Below are positions 49,923-58,026 of a stretch of DNA of 64,000 bases, piece after piece. The notes beneath the pieces are model-generated. The model searched no databases and was not told the DNA's origin. It saw nothing but the letters and a program-made list of their open reading frames with translations. The stretch's first letter is position 1; every line of letters starts with the position of its first letter. The stretch comes from Mumia sp. Pv4-285 (GTDB lineage Bacteria; Actinomycetota; Actinomycetes; Propionibacteriales; Nocardioidaceae): assembly GCF_041320275.1 (NCBI RefSeq), contig NZ_CP162023.1:1426001-1490000 (forward strand). Reading direction: 5' to 3'. The position numbers were made by a program, and so were the translations under genes.

Positions 49923-51620
49923 TCAGACGCCGGTCGTGCTCCGCGGGTAGACCGCGTTGACGTCGGTCATGACGTTGACGAGGTACGGGATGCCGGAGGC
50001 GAAGGCGCGGTCGAGCGCGACGCCGATCTGCGTCGGATCGGTCACGGTCTCGCCACCGCCGCCGAGCGCAGTGACGATTTCGTCGTAGCGGGTGTTGGGA
50101 GCGAGGTCCGCCGCGACGTCGTAGCCGTAGAGGAACTGCATCGGCGCCTTCTCGAGCCCCCAGGCCGAGTTGTTGCCGACGACCATGACGACCGGCAGGT
50201 TGTGGCGTACGAGCGTGTCGACGTCGATCAGCGACATGCCGGCTGCTCCGTCTCCGAAGAGGACCACGACCTGGCTGTCCGGGCGGGCGATGCGTGCGGC
50301 CATCGCGGCGCCGAGGCCCGCGCCGAGGCAGCCGTACGGGCCGGGGTCGAGCCAGCAGCCCGGGCGTGCCGGCTCGAGGAACTTGCCGGCGAACGACACG
50401 AAGTCTCCACCGTCACCGATGACGACCGCGTCCTCGGCCAGGCGGGGGATGAGCTCGCCGTAGATGCGGGCCGGGTGGATCGGGTCGGCCGTGGCGTTGA
50501 GAAGGTCGGCGTCGCGCGCGACCGCTGCGGAGACGGCGTCGCGGAGCTGGTCGGCCCACCCGGTCCACGACGGGCGGGCGCCACTCGTCGTCTGCAGAGC
50601 GTGCAGGACCTCGTCGAAGCAGCGGGTGAGGTCACCCGAGAGCGAGGCGGCGAGGTTCGCCGACGACGACACCTGGCCGGGGCTGTCGGTGATGTGGACG
50701 ACACCGGCGTGCGGCGCACCGTCCTTGCCGCCGAAGACGCCGTAGCCGAGGCGGAAGTCGAGCGGCGTGCCGATGACGACGACGAGATCCGCCTTGCCGA
50801 AGGCCTGCGAGCGCGCCTTGGTGACGAGCTTGTCGTGGCCTCCGGGGATGACGCCGCGTCCCATGCCGTTCGTGACGGCGGGGATGCCGGTCTCCTCGAC
50901 GAAGCGCAGCGCGGCCTGCTCGGCGCGGTCCGCCCACACGTCGGTGCCGAGGACGAGCACGGGGCGCTCCGACTGGGCGATCAGCCGTGCGACCTGGGTG
51001 ACCTGGTCGCCATCCGGCTCGATCGCGTCGGGAAGCCTGCCGTAGTCGGCCCCGCTGACCGTCGTCCTGCTGAAGAGCTGGTCCATCGGCACGTCGAGGA
51101 ACGTCGGGCCACGGTGCGACGAGCCGGCCAGTGCGAACGCCCGGTCGACCGTGGGTGCGATCTCGTCGGTGGTCTGCGCGGTCCCGGCCCACTTCGAGAC
51201 CGTCGAGACGATCGGCGGGTGGTCGAGCTCCTGGAGGCTTCCCATGCCCCACGTGTGGGTGGCCGCTCGACCGCCGATCGTCACGAGGGGGGACCCCGCG
51301 AAGTGTGCCTGGGCGATCGGGCTCACCCCGTTGGTGACACCCGGTCCGGCCGTCAGGACGGCGAGCCCGGGCGTACGGGTCAGCTTGCCGGTCGCCTCTG
51401 CCGCGAAGACCGCAGAGGGCTCGTGACGGACGTCGATGATCCGCGTCGGCTCCTCGGCCTTGACGGCGGCGTCGTACAACGGGAAGACGTGGGCTCCGGA
51501 CAGCGTGAACATCGTCTCGACGCCGTGCGCGCGTGCGGCGTCGAGGGCATGGTCTCCGCCGTGGCCCTCGCGGCCCTCGGGGGCGGGAGCGTCGGCGGCA
51601 GTGGGGGTCTCAGCGGTCAT
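49923..51620 (-). CDS. Thiamine-diphosphate enzyme, acetolactate synthase-like (IlvG type)
   Basis: A 565-residue ThDP enzyme: cofactor Glu67 (VRHEPSAVFAAEATGKLT), central FAD/ADP-like domain, and the C-terminal ThDP motif GDGAAGMSLIDVDTLVRHNLPVVMVVGNN (hallmark GDGAAG to NN, about residues 450-480). It resembles the acetolactate synthase-like proteins of mycobacteria (IlvG) and may act on 2-oxo acids, but catalytic-acid positions were not fully compared with AHAS. It is not with branched-chain amino acid genes. The ATG at 51620 is followed upstream by palindromes at 51624-51644. Confidence 0.85.
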   Translation of the reverse strand: MTAETPTAADAPAPEGREGHGGDHALDAARAHGVETMFTLSGAHVFPLYDAAVKAEEPTRIIDVRHEPSAVFAAEATGKLTRTPGLAVLTAGPGVTNGVSPIAQAHFAGSPLVTIGGRAATHTWGMGSLQELDHPPIVSTVSKWAGTAQTTDEIAPTVDRAFALAGSSHRGPTFLDVPMDQLFSRTTVSGADYGRLPDAIEPDGDQVTQVARLIAQSERPVLVLGTDVWADRAEQAALRFVEETGIPAVTNGMGRGVIPGGHDKLVTKARSQAFGKADLVVVIGTPLDFRLGYGVFGGKDGAPHAGVVHITDSPGQVSSSANLAASLSGDLTRCFDEVLHALQTTSGARPSWTGWADQLRDAVSAAVARDADLLNATADPIHPARIYGELIPRLAEDAVVIGDGGDFVSFAGKFLEPARPGCWLDPGPYGCLGAGLGAAMAARIARPDSQVVVLFGDGAAGMSLIDVDTLVRHNLPVVMVVGNNSAWGLEKAPMQFLYGYDVAADLAPNTRYDEIVTALGGGGETVTDPTQIGVALDRAFASGIPYLVNVMTDVNAVYPRSTTGV

Positions 51621-51623
51621 GTG

Positions 51624-51644
51624 ACCTAGGTTACCTACCGGTAG
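51624..51644. promoter_or_regulatory. Palindromes upstream of the ThDP enzyme gene
   Basis: ACCTAGGT (51624-51631) and CTACCGGTAG (51635-51644) are perfect short palindromes, 4 and 15 bp before the ThDP-enzyme start. They may be a TetR- or MarR-type operator; no regulator gene is adjacent, and chance occurrence is possible. Confidence 0.3.
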
Positions 51645-51650
51645 AACCCG

Positions 51651-52580
51651 TCACCGTCCGGTGGTGACCGTCCTGCGTCCGCTGGTCGTCGTGGCGAACA
51701 GCCAGGGGGTCTCGCTGCGGATCTGCTCGATCGCTGCCAGGAGCAGGTCGGCGCGGTGCGGCGGCTGCGCGGCGAACAGCTCGTCGTCGCCGGCAACCCC
51801 GGCCCGCCCCTTCACGCCCAGGGCGAGCTGGATGTAGAGCGCTCGCAGGAAGCGCGACGTGTTGTACGCCGCCGGCGTGGGCCACTCGCCGGCGGAGCTG
51901 CCGCGGGTGCGCGGGCGCTGCGTCCCGGCGCCGAGGCGCGCGAGCCAGGGCTCGACGACGTTGGGGGAGACGACGCCGCGGTGGAGGACGGCCATCGCGG
52001 CGTAGGCGAGGCGGTCGTCCTCACCGTGGTGCAGGACGTGCTCGGTGGGGATCAGGAGCCGGTCCGCGATCACGTCGAGGAGGACGGTGAGCTCCAGCAT
52101 GTCGAAGTGCGGCGAACGGGCGAGAGCCCCGAGCAGGTCGGCGCCGTTCGCGAGCGCGTGCGCCCAGCCCGCGTCAGGGATCCAGCCCCGGAGGTCCTTC
52201 TCGCGGACCAGCCAGGAGGTGGCCTGGTCGCCCCAGCCCATGACGGTCGCCGCCGGAAGGAGCTGCATCTCGTTGTCGCGGCCGATGATCTCGGAGAGGA
52301 CCAGAGCGGTGTAGGAGCGACGGAGCACGGTCAGGTCGCCCTGGTTGCCGAGCCCGGCACGCAGACCGGTCACCACACCGTTGCCGAACCCCCGCAGCAG
52401 CCCGTCGTACTCGCCCGTGCTGATCCACGTCGCGAGCAGCGGGAAGGCGATGCCGTCGCGGGTCTCCGCATCGGGACTCGCCAGCATGTCGACGAGCTCG
52501 AGCGTGAGGTCGTTGAGGGACCGATCGCTCGGGACGGTCATCCCGGCGTCGATCACTGAACGCCAGTACGCCTCGGACAC
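51651..52580 (-). CDS. DUF2785-like helical protein
   Basis: A 309-residue soluble, mostly helical protein of the DUF2785 type: SEAYWRSVIDAGMTVPSDRS at the N-terminus, LASPDAETRDGIAFPLLATWI, and WGDQATSWLVREKDLRGWIPDAGWAHALANGADLL. No catalytic motif was found; the HEAT-like helix pattern suggests a scaffold. GTG at 52580 was chosen because it opens the family N-terminus (VSEAYW). It lies 30 bp upstream of the ThDP gene on the same strand and may share its transcript. Confidence 0.8.
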   Translation of the reverse strand: MSEAYWRSVIDAGMTVPSDRSLNDLTLELVDMLASPDAETRDGIAFPLLATWISTGEYDGLLRGFGNGVVTGLRAGLGNQGDLTVLRRSYTALVLSEIIGRDNEMQLLPAATVMGWGDQATSWLVREKDLRGWIPDAGWAHALANGADLLGALARSPHFDMLELTVLLDVIADRLLIPTEHVLHHGEDDRLAYAAMAVLHRGVVSPNVVEPWLARLGAGTQRPRTRGSSAGEWPTPAAYNTSRFLRALYIQLALGVKGRAGVAGDDELFAAQPPHRADLLLAAIEQIRSETPWLFATTTSGRRTVTTGR

Positions 52581-52680
52581 GGGGCTATCGTCGCACGGTC
52601 GGGAGTCGGAAGGGGAGTCGGGCCGACAACTGTCCGACAGCGGGCGGTTGGCCCGGTTCGACGCTGGATACGCTGGATCC

Positions 52681-54162
52681 GTGCCCTCACTCGACGACGT
52701 CGCCAGCCACCAGACCAGCCTCGACGCTGCGGACATGGAGTGGCTCCACCAGCTCGTCGCCGACTGGCAGATCCTGTCGGACCTCTCGTTCGCCGACCTC
52801 GTCCTGTGGCTCCCGGACGCCGAGGGCAAGGGCTTCTGGGCGGGCGCGCAGATGCGCCCGACCACCGGCGTCACCGCACACCTCGACGACGTCGTGGGCG
52901 ACTTCGTCCCGCGCAACCGCCGTCCCACCATCGATGCCGCCTACCGCGACGGCCGCGTCGTACGCGAGGGCGATCCTGAGTGGCGTGACGACATCCCGGT
53001 CCGGCTGGAGACCATCCCGGTCCGCCGGGACGGCAACGTCATCGCGGTCATCGCCCGGAGCACCAACCTGCTGGGGGTGCGTACGCCCAGCCGTCTCGAG
53101 CTCGCCTACCTGTCGATGGCCGACGACCTGACCGAGATGATCTCCGAGGGCGCGTTCCCGCTCTCCGGCGAGCAGTCGGACCTCTCACACTCCCCACGCG
53201 TCGGCGACGGCCTGATCCGTACGGATGCCGAGGGTTGCGTGGTGTACGCGAGCCCCAACGGCGTGTCGGCCTTCCGACGGCTCGGCGTCACCGGCGATCT
53301 CGAGGGCGCGGATCTCGCCGAGGTGGCCAGGGTGCTCATCGCAGCCCCCAACCGACCGACCGACCAGGCGATGCGTCCGGCGCTGACCGGCCGCAGCGGC
53401 GCCGAGGCGGAGCTGGAGAACGGCGACGCCTCACTGAGCCTGCGCTCCATCCCCTTGCGCTCCTCCGGCCATCCGTCCGGAGCTCTCGTGCTGCTGCGCG
53501 ACGTCACCGAGCTGCGGCGCAGGGAGCGGGAGCTGATGAGCAAGGAGGCGACGATCCGCGAGATCCACCACCGTGTCAAGAACAACCTGCAGACCGTGCA
53601 GGCTCTGCTGCGGCTCCAGGCGCGGCGGATGGACTCCGGTGCAGGACGCGAGGCCCTCGAGGAGGCGGTGCGCCGGATCGAGTCGATCGCCGTCGTCCAC
53701 GAGACCCTGAGCCAGGCTTTCGACGACATGGTCCAGTTCGACGAGGTGGCCGACCGGTTGAGGACGATGGTCGCGGAGGTCGCGTCGGCGGCGCGGAGCG
53801 TGACCACCGAGCGGGTCGGCGCCTTCGGCGAGCTCCCGGCCGAGATCGCGACGCCGCTCGCGATGGTGCTGACCGAGCTCATCCAGAACGCCGCCGAGCA
53901 CGCCTTCGGCGAGGAGGAGCGTGGGCACGTCGTGCTGGAGGTGCGGCGCCGTGGCGACCGGTTGGACATCTCCGTGCTGGACGACGGGGTCGGGCTGCCG
54001 GCGGGGTTCGACCCGCGCGCCACGACGAGCCTCGGGGTCTCGATCGTCGCCACGCTGGTCGAGTCGGAGCTGGGTGGCGTGCTGTCGTTCGGGCCGCGGC
54101 ACCCCGCCACGGGCGGGGGAGGGACGCGGGTCCGGATCGAGGTCCCGCTGTCGGGTCGCTGA
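52681..54162 (+). CDS. PdtaS-type sensor histidine kinase (HisKA_2/HWE-like)
   Basis: A 493-residue cytoplasmic kinase without membrane segments: GAF-type domain (about 10-150), PAS-type domain (about 180-280), and HisKA_2/HATPase with phospho-acceptor His296 or 297 (IREIHHRVKNNLQTVQALLRLQ), N-box TELIQNAAEHAF and G1 box DDGVGLPAGFD. It follows the pattern of PdtaS (Rv3220c in M. tuberculosis), whose partner is an RNA-binding ANTAR regulator (PdtaR); no pdtaR is adjacent here. It is convergent with whiB1, as in mycobacteria. GTG start at 52681. Confidence 0.92.
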   Translation: MPSLDDVASHQTSLDAADMEWLHQLVADWQILSDLSFADLVLWLPDAEGKGFWAGAQMRPTTGVTAHLDDVVGDFVPRNRRPTIDAAYRDGRVVREGDPEWRDDIPVRLETIPVRRDGNVIAVIARSTNLLGVRTPSRLELAYLSMADDLTEMISEGAFPLSGEQSDLSHSPRVGDGLIRTDAEGCVVYASPNGVSAFRRLGVTGDLEGADLAEVARVLIAAPNRPTDQAMRPALTGRSGAEAELENGDASLSLRSIPLRSSGHPSGALVLLRDVTELRRRERELMSKEATIREIHHRVKNNLQTVQALLRLQARRMDSGAGREALEEAVRRIESIAVVHETLSQAFDDMVQFDEVADRLRTMVAEVASAARSVTTERVGAFGELPAEIATPLAMVLTELIQNAAEHAFGEEERGHVVLEVRRRGDRLDISVLDDGVGLPAGFDPRATTSLGVSIVATLVESELGGVLSFGPRHPATGGGGTRVRIEVPLSGR

Positions 54163-54205
54163 CGGCGGCGCTCCACGGGCCGGCATCCGGGGGCGGACGT
54201 ACGAA

Positions 54206-54236
54206 GGTCCCGCCCCCGCGGTGCGGGAACGGGACC
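54206..54236. terminator. Hairpin between the kinase and whiB1 genes
   Basis: GGTCCCG (54206-54212) pairs with CGGGACC (54230-54236), and an inner CCCGC/GCGGG stem extends it; it lies between convergent genes. No T-run. Confidence 0.6.
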
Positions 54237-54273
54237 TGGATACGACGGCGTACGGCCTGCGCGGCCGCGCCGG

Positions 54274-54525
54274 TCAGGCAGTGCGGATGCGGGCGCGAGC
54301 CGTACGGCGCTTGAGCGCGCGACGCTCGTCCTCGCTCATGCCACCCCAGACACCGTGGTCCTGTCCGGACTCCAGCGCCCACGTGAGACACTGCTCGCGG
54401 ACGTCGCAACGGCGGCACACCACCTTGGCATCCTCGACCTGCGAGATCGCCGGTCCCGTACTCCCGATCGGGAAGAACAGCTCCGGGTCCTCGTCGAGGC
54501 AGGCAGAGTGGTGACGCCAGTCCAT
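54274..54525 (-). CDS. whiB1: WhiB1-type iron-sulfur transcription regulator
   Basis: An 83-residue WhiB protein. Cys9, Cys37, Cys40 and Cys46 (CRRCDVREQC) bind a [4Fe-4S] cluster. The GVWGG turn (58-62) and the basic tail (RRALKRRTARARIRT) contact the sigma factor and DNA. Position next to a PdtaS-type kinase gene, plus the CRP-like site upstream, match the M. tuberculosis whiB1 locus. WhiB1 acts as an essential, nitric-oxide-sensitive repressor in mycobacteria. The ATG at 54525 opens the family N-terminus (MDWRHHSACL). Confidence 0.93.
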   Translation of the reverse strand: MDWRHHSACLDEDPELFFPIGSTGPAISQVEDAKVVCRRCDVREQCLTWALESGQDHGVWGGMSEDERRALKRRTARARIRTA

Positions 54526-54573
54526 GGCGAAACGTCCTTTCTTCTGACCGTGGGGCTAAGCACGATCTCGCGT

Positions 54574-54589
54574 TGTGAATCGCTTCACG
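54574..54589. promoter_or_regulatory. CRP-like site upstream of whiB1
   Basis: TGTGA-ATCGCT-TCACG at 54574-54589 fits the TGTGA-N6-TCACA consensus except the last base. It is 49-64 nt upstream of the whiB1 start, as expected given CRP control of whiB1 in mycobacteria. Confidence 0.6.
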
Positions 54590-54773
54590 AATAGGGTGGA
54601 GACGGACCATCCCAAACCGTGGAGTGGGGGTTGGTCCGAGCTTCCGATCTGCCGTTCGCGGCCCGGAATCTGGCGGTTCACGCCGGGCAATCTCCGCGCC
54701 GCGCAGCAGCACTAAGATCGTCGCAAGAAACCTGGGTTAACACAAGAGCAATAGAACGGAAGGGGCCTGTCTC

Positions 54774-55178
54774 GTGGGTCACACAACACCCTCGCCGACC
54801 CCGAGGATCAGGACCGCTGCACTGCTCGTCGCCGTCGAAGGACTTGCCATCGCGGCCTTCGGTGTGCTTGACCTCCTCGACCTCCATCGTGACCGTGTCG
54901 TCCTGGCCGTCGTGACGTCGCTGTTCTTCTTCGCCTACGCGTCCCTCCTGCTGGCCAGCGCGCGCGGACTCTGGCGCCTCCAGGTCTGGGTCCGCGCCCC
55001 GATTGCGTTCACGCAGCTCATCCAGCTCGGCATCGCCTGGAACCTCCGTGACGCCTCTCCGGCACTGTCAGGTGTTCTCGCCGTGACAGCCGCGGTCGTG
55101 CTCTGGGGCACCCTCTCGCCCGGCACCAGCACCCTCCTCCGTGAGGTCGACGAGGCGGCGCACGACTCACCGTCGTGA
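54774..55178 (+). CDS. Small multi-pass membrane protein
   Basis: A 134-residue protein with four hydrophobic helices (about 13-30, 42-62, 71-92, 97-115) and short hydrophilic ends. GTG at 54774 has a GGAAGG ribosome site. A similar gene adjoins whiB1 in many actinobacteria, but no role is known. Upstream 54526-54773 holds the whiB1 promoter and this gene's own promoter; no other coding sequence is visible there. Confidence 0.75.
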   Translation: MGHTTPSPTPRIRTAALLVAVEGLAIAAFGVLDLLDLHRDRVVLAVVTSLFFFAYASLLLASARGLWRLQVWVRAPIAFTQLIQLGIAWNLRDASPALSGVLAVTAAVVLWGTLSPGTSTLLREVDEAAHDSPS

Positions 55179-55351
55179 GCGGTGTGGTTGAATTGCCGAC
55201 GGGGTCACCCCCTCGTCACCGCTCCCGCGGCCAGACCGGCCGTGCGTGGGGCTCCGGTGTCCGGTCCCGTTCTTGACCGGTTCGTCCAGATCACAGGGCA
55301 CGTCCGTGCCGATGTGGACCCTTCCTTCCCAGCTCCCAGTGAGGTTTCGTC

Positions 55352-56548
55352 GTGGTTGCCGAGTCAGTCGACCGTTTCCCGTTCTCGTCACAGTTCGCGG
55401 GAGATCCGGTATTCGACGTACACCGTGGCGGCAAGATGGAGATCGCGGCCACCGCGCCGTTGCGGGACGCCGACGACCTGTCGCTGTCGTACACGCCGGG
55501 TGTGGCCCGCGTTTGCGAGGCGATCGCCGAGGATCCCGCGGTCGCCGACGACTACACCTGGGTCTCCAACACCGTCGCCGTCATCACCGACGGCTCCGCC
55601 GTGCTCGGGCTCGGTGACATCGGTCCGACGGCCTCCCTGCCTGTGATGGAGGGCAAGGCCATCCTGTTCAAGCAGTTCGGCGGCGTGGACGCCATCCCGC
55701 TCGCGCTGGACGTGCGTGACCCCGATGACTTCGTCGACACCGTCGTCCGGATGGCGCCGAGCTTCGGTGGCATCAACCTCGAGGACATCGCGGCGCCCCG
55801 GTGCTTCGAGATCGAGCGGGCGCTCCAGGCGCGTGTGGACATCCCGGTGTTCCACGACGACCAGCACGGTACGGCGATCGTCACGCTGGCCGCCCTCCTC
55901 AACGCTTTGCGCCTCACCGGCCGTGACGCCGCGGACACCAAGGTCGTGATCTCGGGTGCGGGCGCCGCCGGAGTGGCGATCGCGCGCATCCTCCTCGCGA
56001 GCGGCATCCGCAAGCTCGCCGTCGTCGACCGCGGGGGCGTCGTCCACCCTGCACGGACGGACCTGACGCCGATCAAGGCGGAGATCGCGTTCGAGACGAG
56101 CGAGTGGGGTCGTACGGGGCAGCTGCCCGACGCCCTCGACGGCGCGGACGTGTTCATCGGCGTGTCGGGCGGCACGGTCGGTGAGTCCGCCATCGAGCGG
56201 ATGGCCGACGACGCGATCATCTTCGCGCTGGCCAACCCGACGCCTGAGGTCCACCCGGACATCGCCCGGCGGCACGCGCGGGTGGTCGCGACCGGCAGGT
56301 CGGACTACCCGAACCAGATCAACAACGTGCTCGCGTTCCCCGGCCTGTTCCGCGGTGCGCTCGACGTCCGCGCCTCGAAGGTGACCGAGGGCATGAAGGT
56401 CGCCGCAGCGCGCGCGCTGTCCGACCTGGTCGGTGACGCACTGTCCGAGTCGTACGTCGTCCCGTCGCCCTTCGACGATCGCGTGGCGCCGGCGGTGGCG
56501 GGGGCGGTGATGGCGGCGGCTCGTCGCGACGGTGTCGCGCGTCGGTAG
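55352..56548 (+). CDS. Malic enzyme (NAD(P)-dependent decarboxylating)
   Basis: A 398-residue malic enzyme of the short bacterial type. It converts malate to pyruvate and CO2 with NAD(P)+. Hallmarks include [76 protein letters not shown] (metal-binding Asp pair in HDDQHG), [15 protein letters not shown] (dinucleotide loop) and [13 protein letters not shown]. The GTG start at 55352 is supported by position. The last eight codons and TAG stop are the first unit of a 24-bp tandem array (D-G-V-A-R-R-stop), so the array seems to be duplicated gene end. Confidence 0.92.
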   Translation: MVAESVDRFPFSSQFAGDPVFDVHRGGKMEIAATAPLRDADDLSLSYTPGVARVCEAIAEDPAVADDYTWVSNTVAVITDGSAVLGLGDIGPTASLPVMEGKAILFKQFGGVDAIPLALDVRDPDDFVDTVVRMAPSFGGINLEDIAAPRCFEIERALQARVDIPVFHDDQHGTAIVTLAALLNALRLTGRDAADTKVVISGAGAAGVAIARILLASGIRKLAVVDRGGVVHPARTDLTPIKAEIAFETSEWGRTGQLPDALDGADVFIGVSGGTVGESAIERMADDAIIFALANPTPEVHPDIARRHARVVATGRSDYPNQINNVLAFPGLFRGALDVRASKVTEGMKVAAARALSDLVGDALSESYVVPSPFDDRVAPAVAGAVMAAARRDGVARR

Positions 56549-56695
56549 GGCGACGGTGTCGCGCGTCGGTAGGGCGACGGTGTCGCGCGTCGGTGGGGCG
56601 ACGGTGTCGCGCGTCGGTGGGGCGACGGTGTCGCGCGTCGGTGGGGCGACGGTGTCGCGCGTCGGTGGGGCGACGGTGTCGCGCGTCGGTGGGGC
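56528..56695 (+). repeat. 24-bp tandem repeat overlapping the malic enzyme 3' end (7 copies)
   Basis: Seven exact-period 24-bp units of GACGGTGTCGCGCGTCGG followed by TAG-GGC (copies 1 and 2) or TGG-GGC (copies 3-7). The unit is in frame with the malic enzyme gene; copy 1 contains its stop codon. Beyond the stop, the frame would read D-G-V-A-R-R-W-G repeats. Unit 7 runs directly into the REP-like element at 56696. Confidence 0.95.
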
Positions 56696-56744
56696 GACGC
56701 TCCCGCTGGTCGAGGCCGGAGCGCCAGCGGAGGATCGAGACCCC
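56696..56744. repeat. REP-like intergenic element
   Basis: Contains CCGCTGG (56703-56709) and CCAGCGG (56724-56730), a 7-bp stem, with CCCGCTGGTCGAGG (56702-56715) and GATCGAGACCCC (56733-56744). The inverse of these two parts reappears in the M20 gene at 18973-19006, so the element type occurs at least twice in the window. Confidence 0.6.
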
Positions 56745-56816
56745 AACTCACCGCAACGTCACGCCCCGCGCCGGACCCCGCCGGAGCCCGCGAGCAGCCG
56801 TCGGTAAGGTGCGGAC

Positions 56817-57785
56817 ATGTTTGCCGTGTACGCCGAGTCCTTCAGCAACGACGATCCGCTCTCCGGCCTCGTGGTGGGTGAGCGACCAGACCCCGAGGCG
56901 CCCGACGGGTGGACCACCGTCACCGTCAAGGCTGCGTCGCTGAACCACCACGACGTGTGGTCCCTGCGAGGGGTGGGCCTGCGCGAGGAGTCGTTGCCGA
57001 TGATCCTCGGCTGTGACGCCGCTGGCTACGACGAGGACGGCAACGAGGTCGTCGTCCACGCCGTGATCAGCGACCCGTCGTGGTCGGGTGACGAGACGCA
57101 CGACCCGAAGCGGTCGCTGCTGTCCGAGCGCTACCAGGGCACGTTCGCGGACCAGGTCGTCGTGCCGCGTCGCAACGTCGTCCCGAAGCCTGCCGGCCTT
57201 TCGTTCGAGGAGGCCGCGTGCCTCCCGACGGCGTGGCTGACGGCGTACCGGATGCTCTTCACCCAGTCGGGGCTCAAGCCGGGTGACACCGTGCTCGTAC
57301 AGGGCGCCGGAGGTGGTGTCTCGACCGCGCTGATCACGCTCGCACGCGCGGCGGGGATCCGGGTGTTCGCGACCAGCCGTGACGGGGCGAAGCGCGCCCG
57401 CGCCCTCGAGATCGGCGCGAACGACGTCTTCGAGTCCGGTGCGCGCCTTCCCGTGCGGGTCGATGCCGTCATGGAGACCGTCGGCGCTGCGACGTGGTCG
57501 CACTCGATCAAGGCGCTCAAGCCCGGCGGCACTCTGGTGATCGCGGGCGCGACGTCGGGCAACAACCCGTCGCAGGCCGAGCTCACGCGCATCTTCTTCC
57601 TCCAGCTACGCATCCAGGGCTCGACGATGGGCACGCGTACGGAGCTGGCTCAGCTCGTCGAGTTCCTCGACGTCACCGGCACCCGCCCGCTCATCGATCA
57701 GGTCATCCCGATGACCGAGGCCGAGCGGGGATTCGCCGCCGTGGCGTCGGGCGACGTGTTCGGCAAGATCGTCCTCACCCGCTGA
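56817..57785 (+). CDS. Zinc-independent quinone oxidoreductase (MDR family)
   Basis: A 322-residue medium-chain dehydrogenase/reductase of the quinone oxidoreductase kind: AASLNHHDVWSLRGVGL, GCDAAGYDEDGNEVVVHAVI, the AWLTAYRMLFTQSGLKPGDTVLVQGAGGGVSTALITLARAAGIRVFATSRD NADPH-binding half (cited by VLVQGAGGGVSTALI). It lacks the four zinc-site Cys of alcohol dehydrogenases. NADPH-dependent reduction of quinones or enones is likely; substrate unknown. ATG at 56817 follows the REP-like repeat. Confidence 0.88.
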   Translation: MFAVYAESFSNDDPLSGLVVGERPDPEAPDGWTTVTVKAASLNHHDVWSLRGVGLREESLPMILGCDAAGYDEDGNEVVVHAVISDPSWSGDETHDPKRSLLSERYQGTFADQVVVPRRNVVPKPAGLSFEEAACLPTAWLTAYRMLFTQSGLKPGDTVLVQGAGGGVSTALITLARAAGIRVFATSRDGAKRARALEIGANDVFESGARLPVRVDAVMETVGAATWSHSIKALKPGGTLVIAGATSGNNPSQAELTRIFFLQLRIQGSTMGTRTELAQLVEFLDVTGTRPLIDQVIPMTEAERGFAAVASGDVFGKIVLTR

Positions 57786-57800
57786 CGCCGACGCGCACGA

Positions 57801-57835
57801 CGAAGGCCCGCCGATCCAGGATCGGCGGGCCTTCG
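57801..57835. terminator. Bidirectional terminator hairpin
   Basis: 17-bp perfect arms at 57801-57817 and 57819-57835 around a single A. It separates the convergent quinone oxidoreductase (plus) and DUF6104 (minus) genes. No long T-run, but stem stability is high. Confidence 0.85.
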
Positions 57836-57840
57836 TGGTC

Positions 57841-58017
57841 TCAGTCGTCCTCGTCGTCGAGGCGTGCCAGCCAGGTGGCCAGCCGCTCGACCGGCACCTC
57901 GAACTCAGGATTGAGGTCGACGAACTCCTGAAGCCGCTCCGAGAGCCACGCGAACGTGACCTCCTCGTCGCCGCGGCGCGAGTCGAGCTCCTCGATCCCT
58001 CTGTCGGTGAAGTACAC
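57841..58017 (-). CDS. DUF6104 family small protein beside kgd
   Basis: A 58-residue acidic protein starting at GTG 58017 (VYFTDRGIEELDSRRGDEEV), then AWLSERLQEFVDLNPEFEVP and VERLATWLARLDDEDD. It matches the DUF6104 pattern, found beside kgd in actinobacteria; a role near 2-oxoglutarate dehydrogenase is plausible but unproven. It is separated from kgd by 9 bp on the same strand, so they are co-transcribed. Too short for many automatic callers. Confidence 0.85.
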   Translation of the reverse strand: MYFTDRGIEELDSRRGDEEVTFAWLSERLQEFVDLNPEFEVPVERLATWLARLDDEDD

Positions 58018-58026
58018 GGTCGGTCC

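Noticed and set aside
56528-56695. Tandem repeats resembling a CRISPR array
   Set aside because: Units abut without spacers at a 24-bp period and are in frame with the malic enzyme gene; no cas genes are present.
56532-56807. Repetitive plus-strand frame (S-R-V-G-R/G-A-T-V repeats) after the malic enzyme
   Set aside because: Arises only from translating the 24-bp array in another frame; no ribosome site or family.
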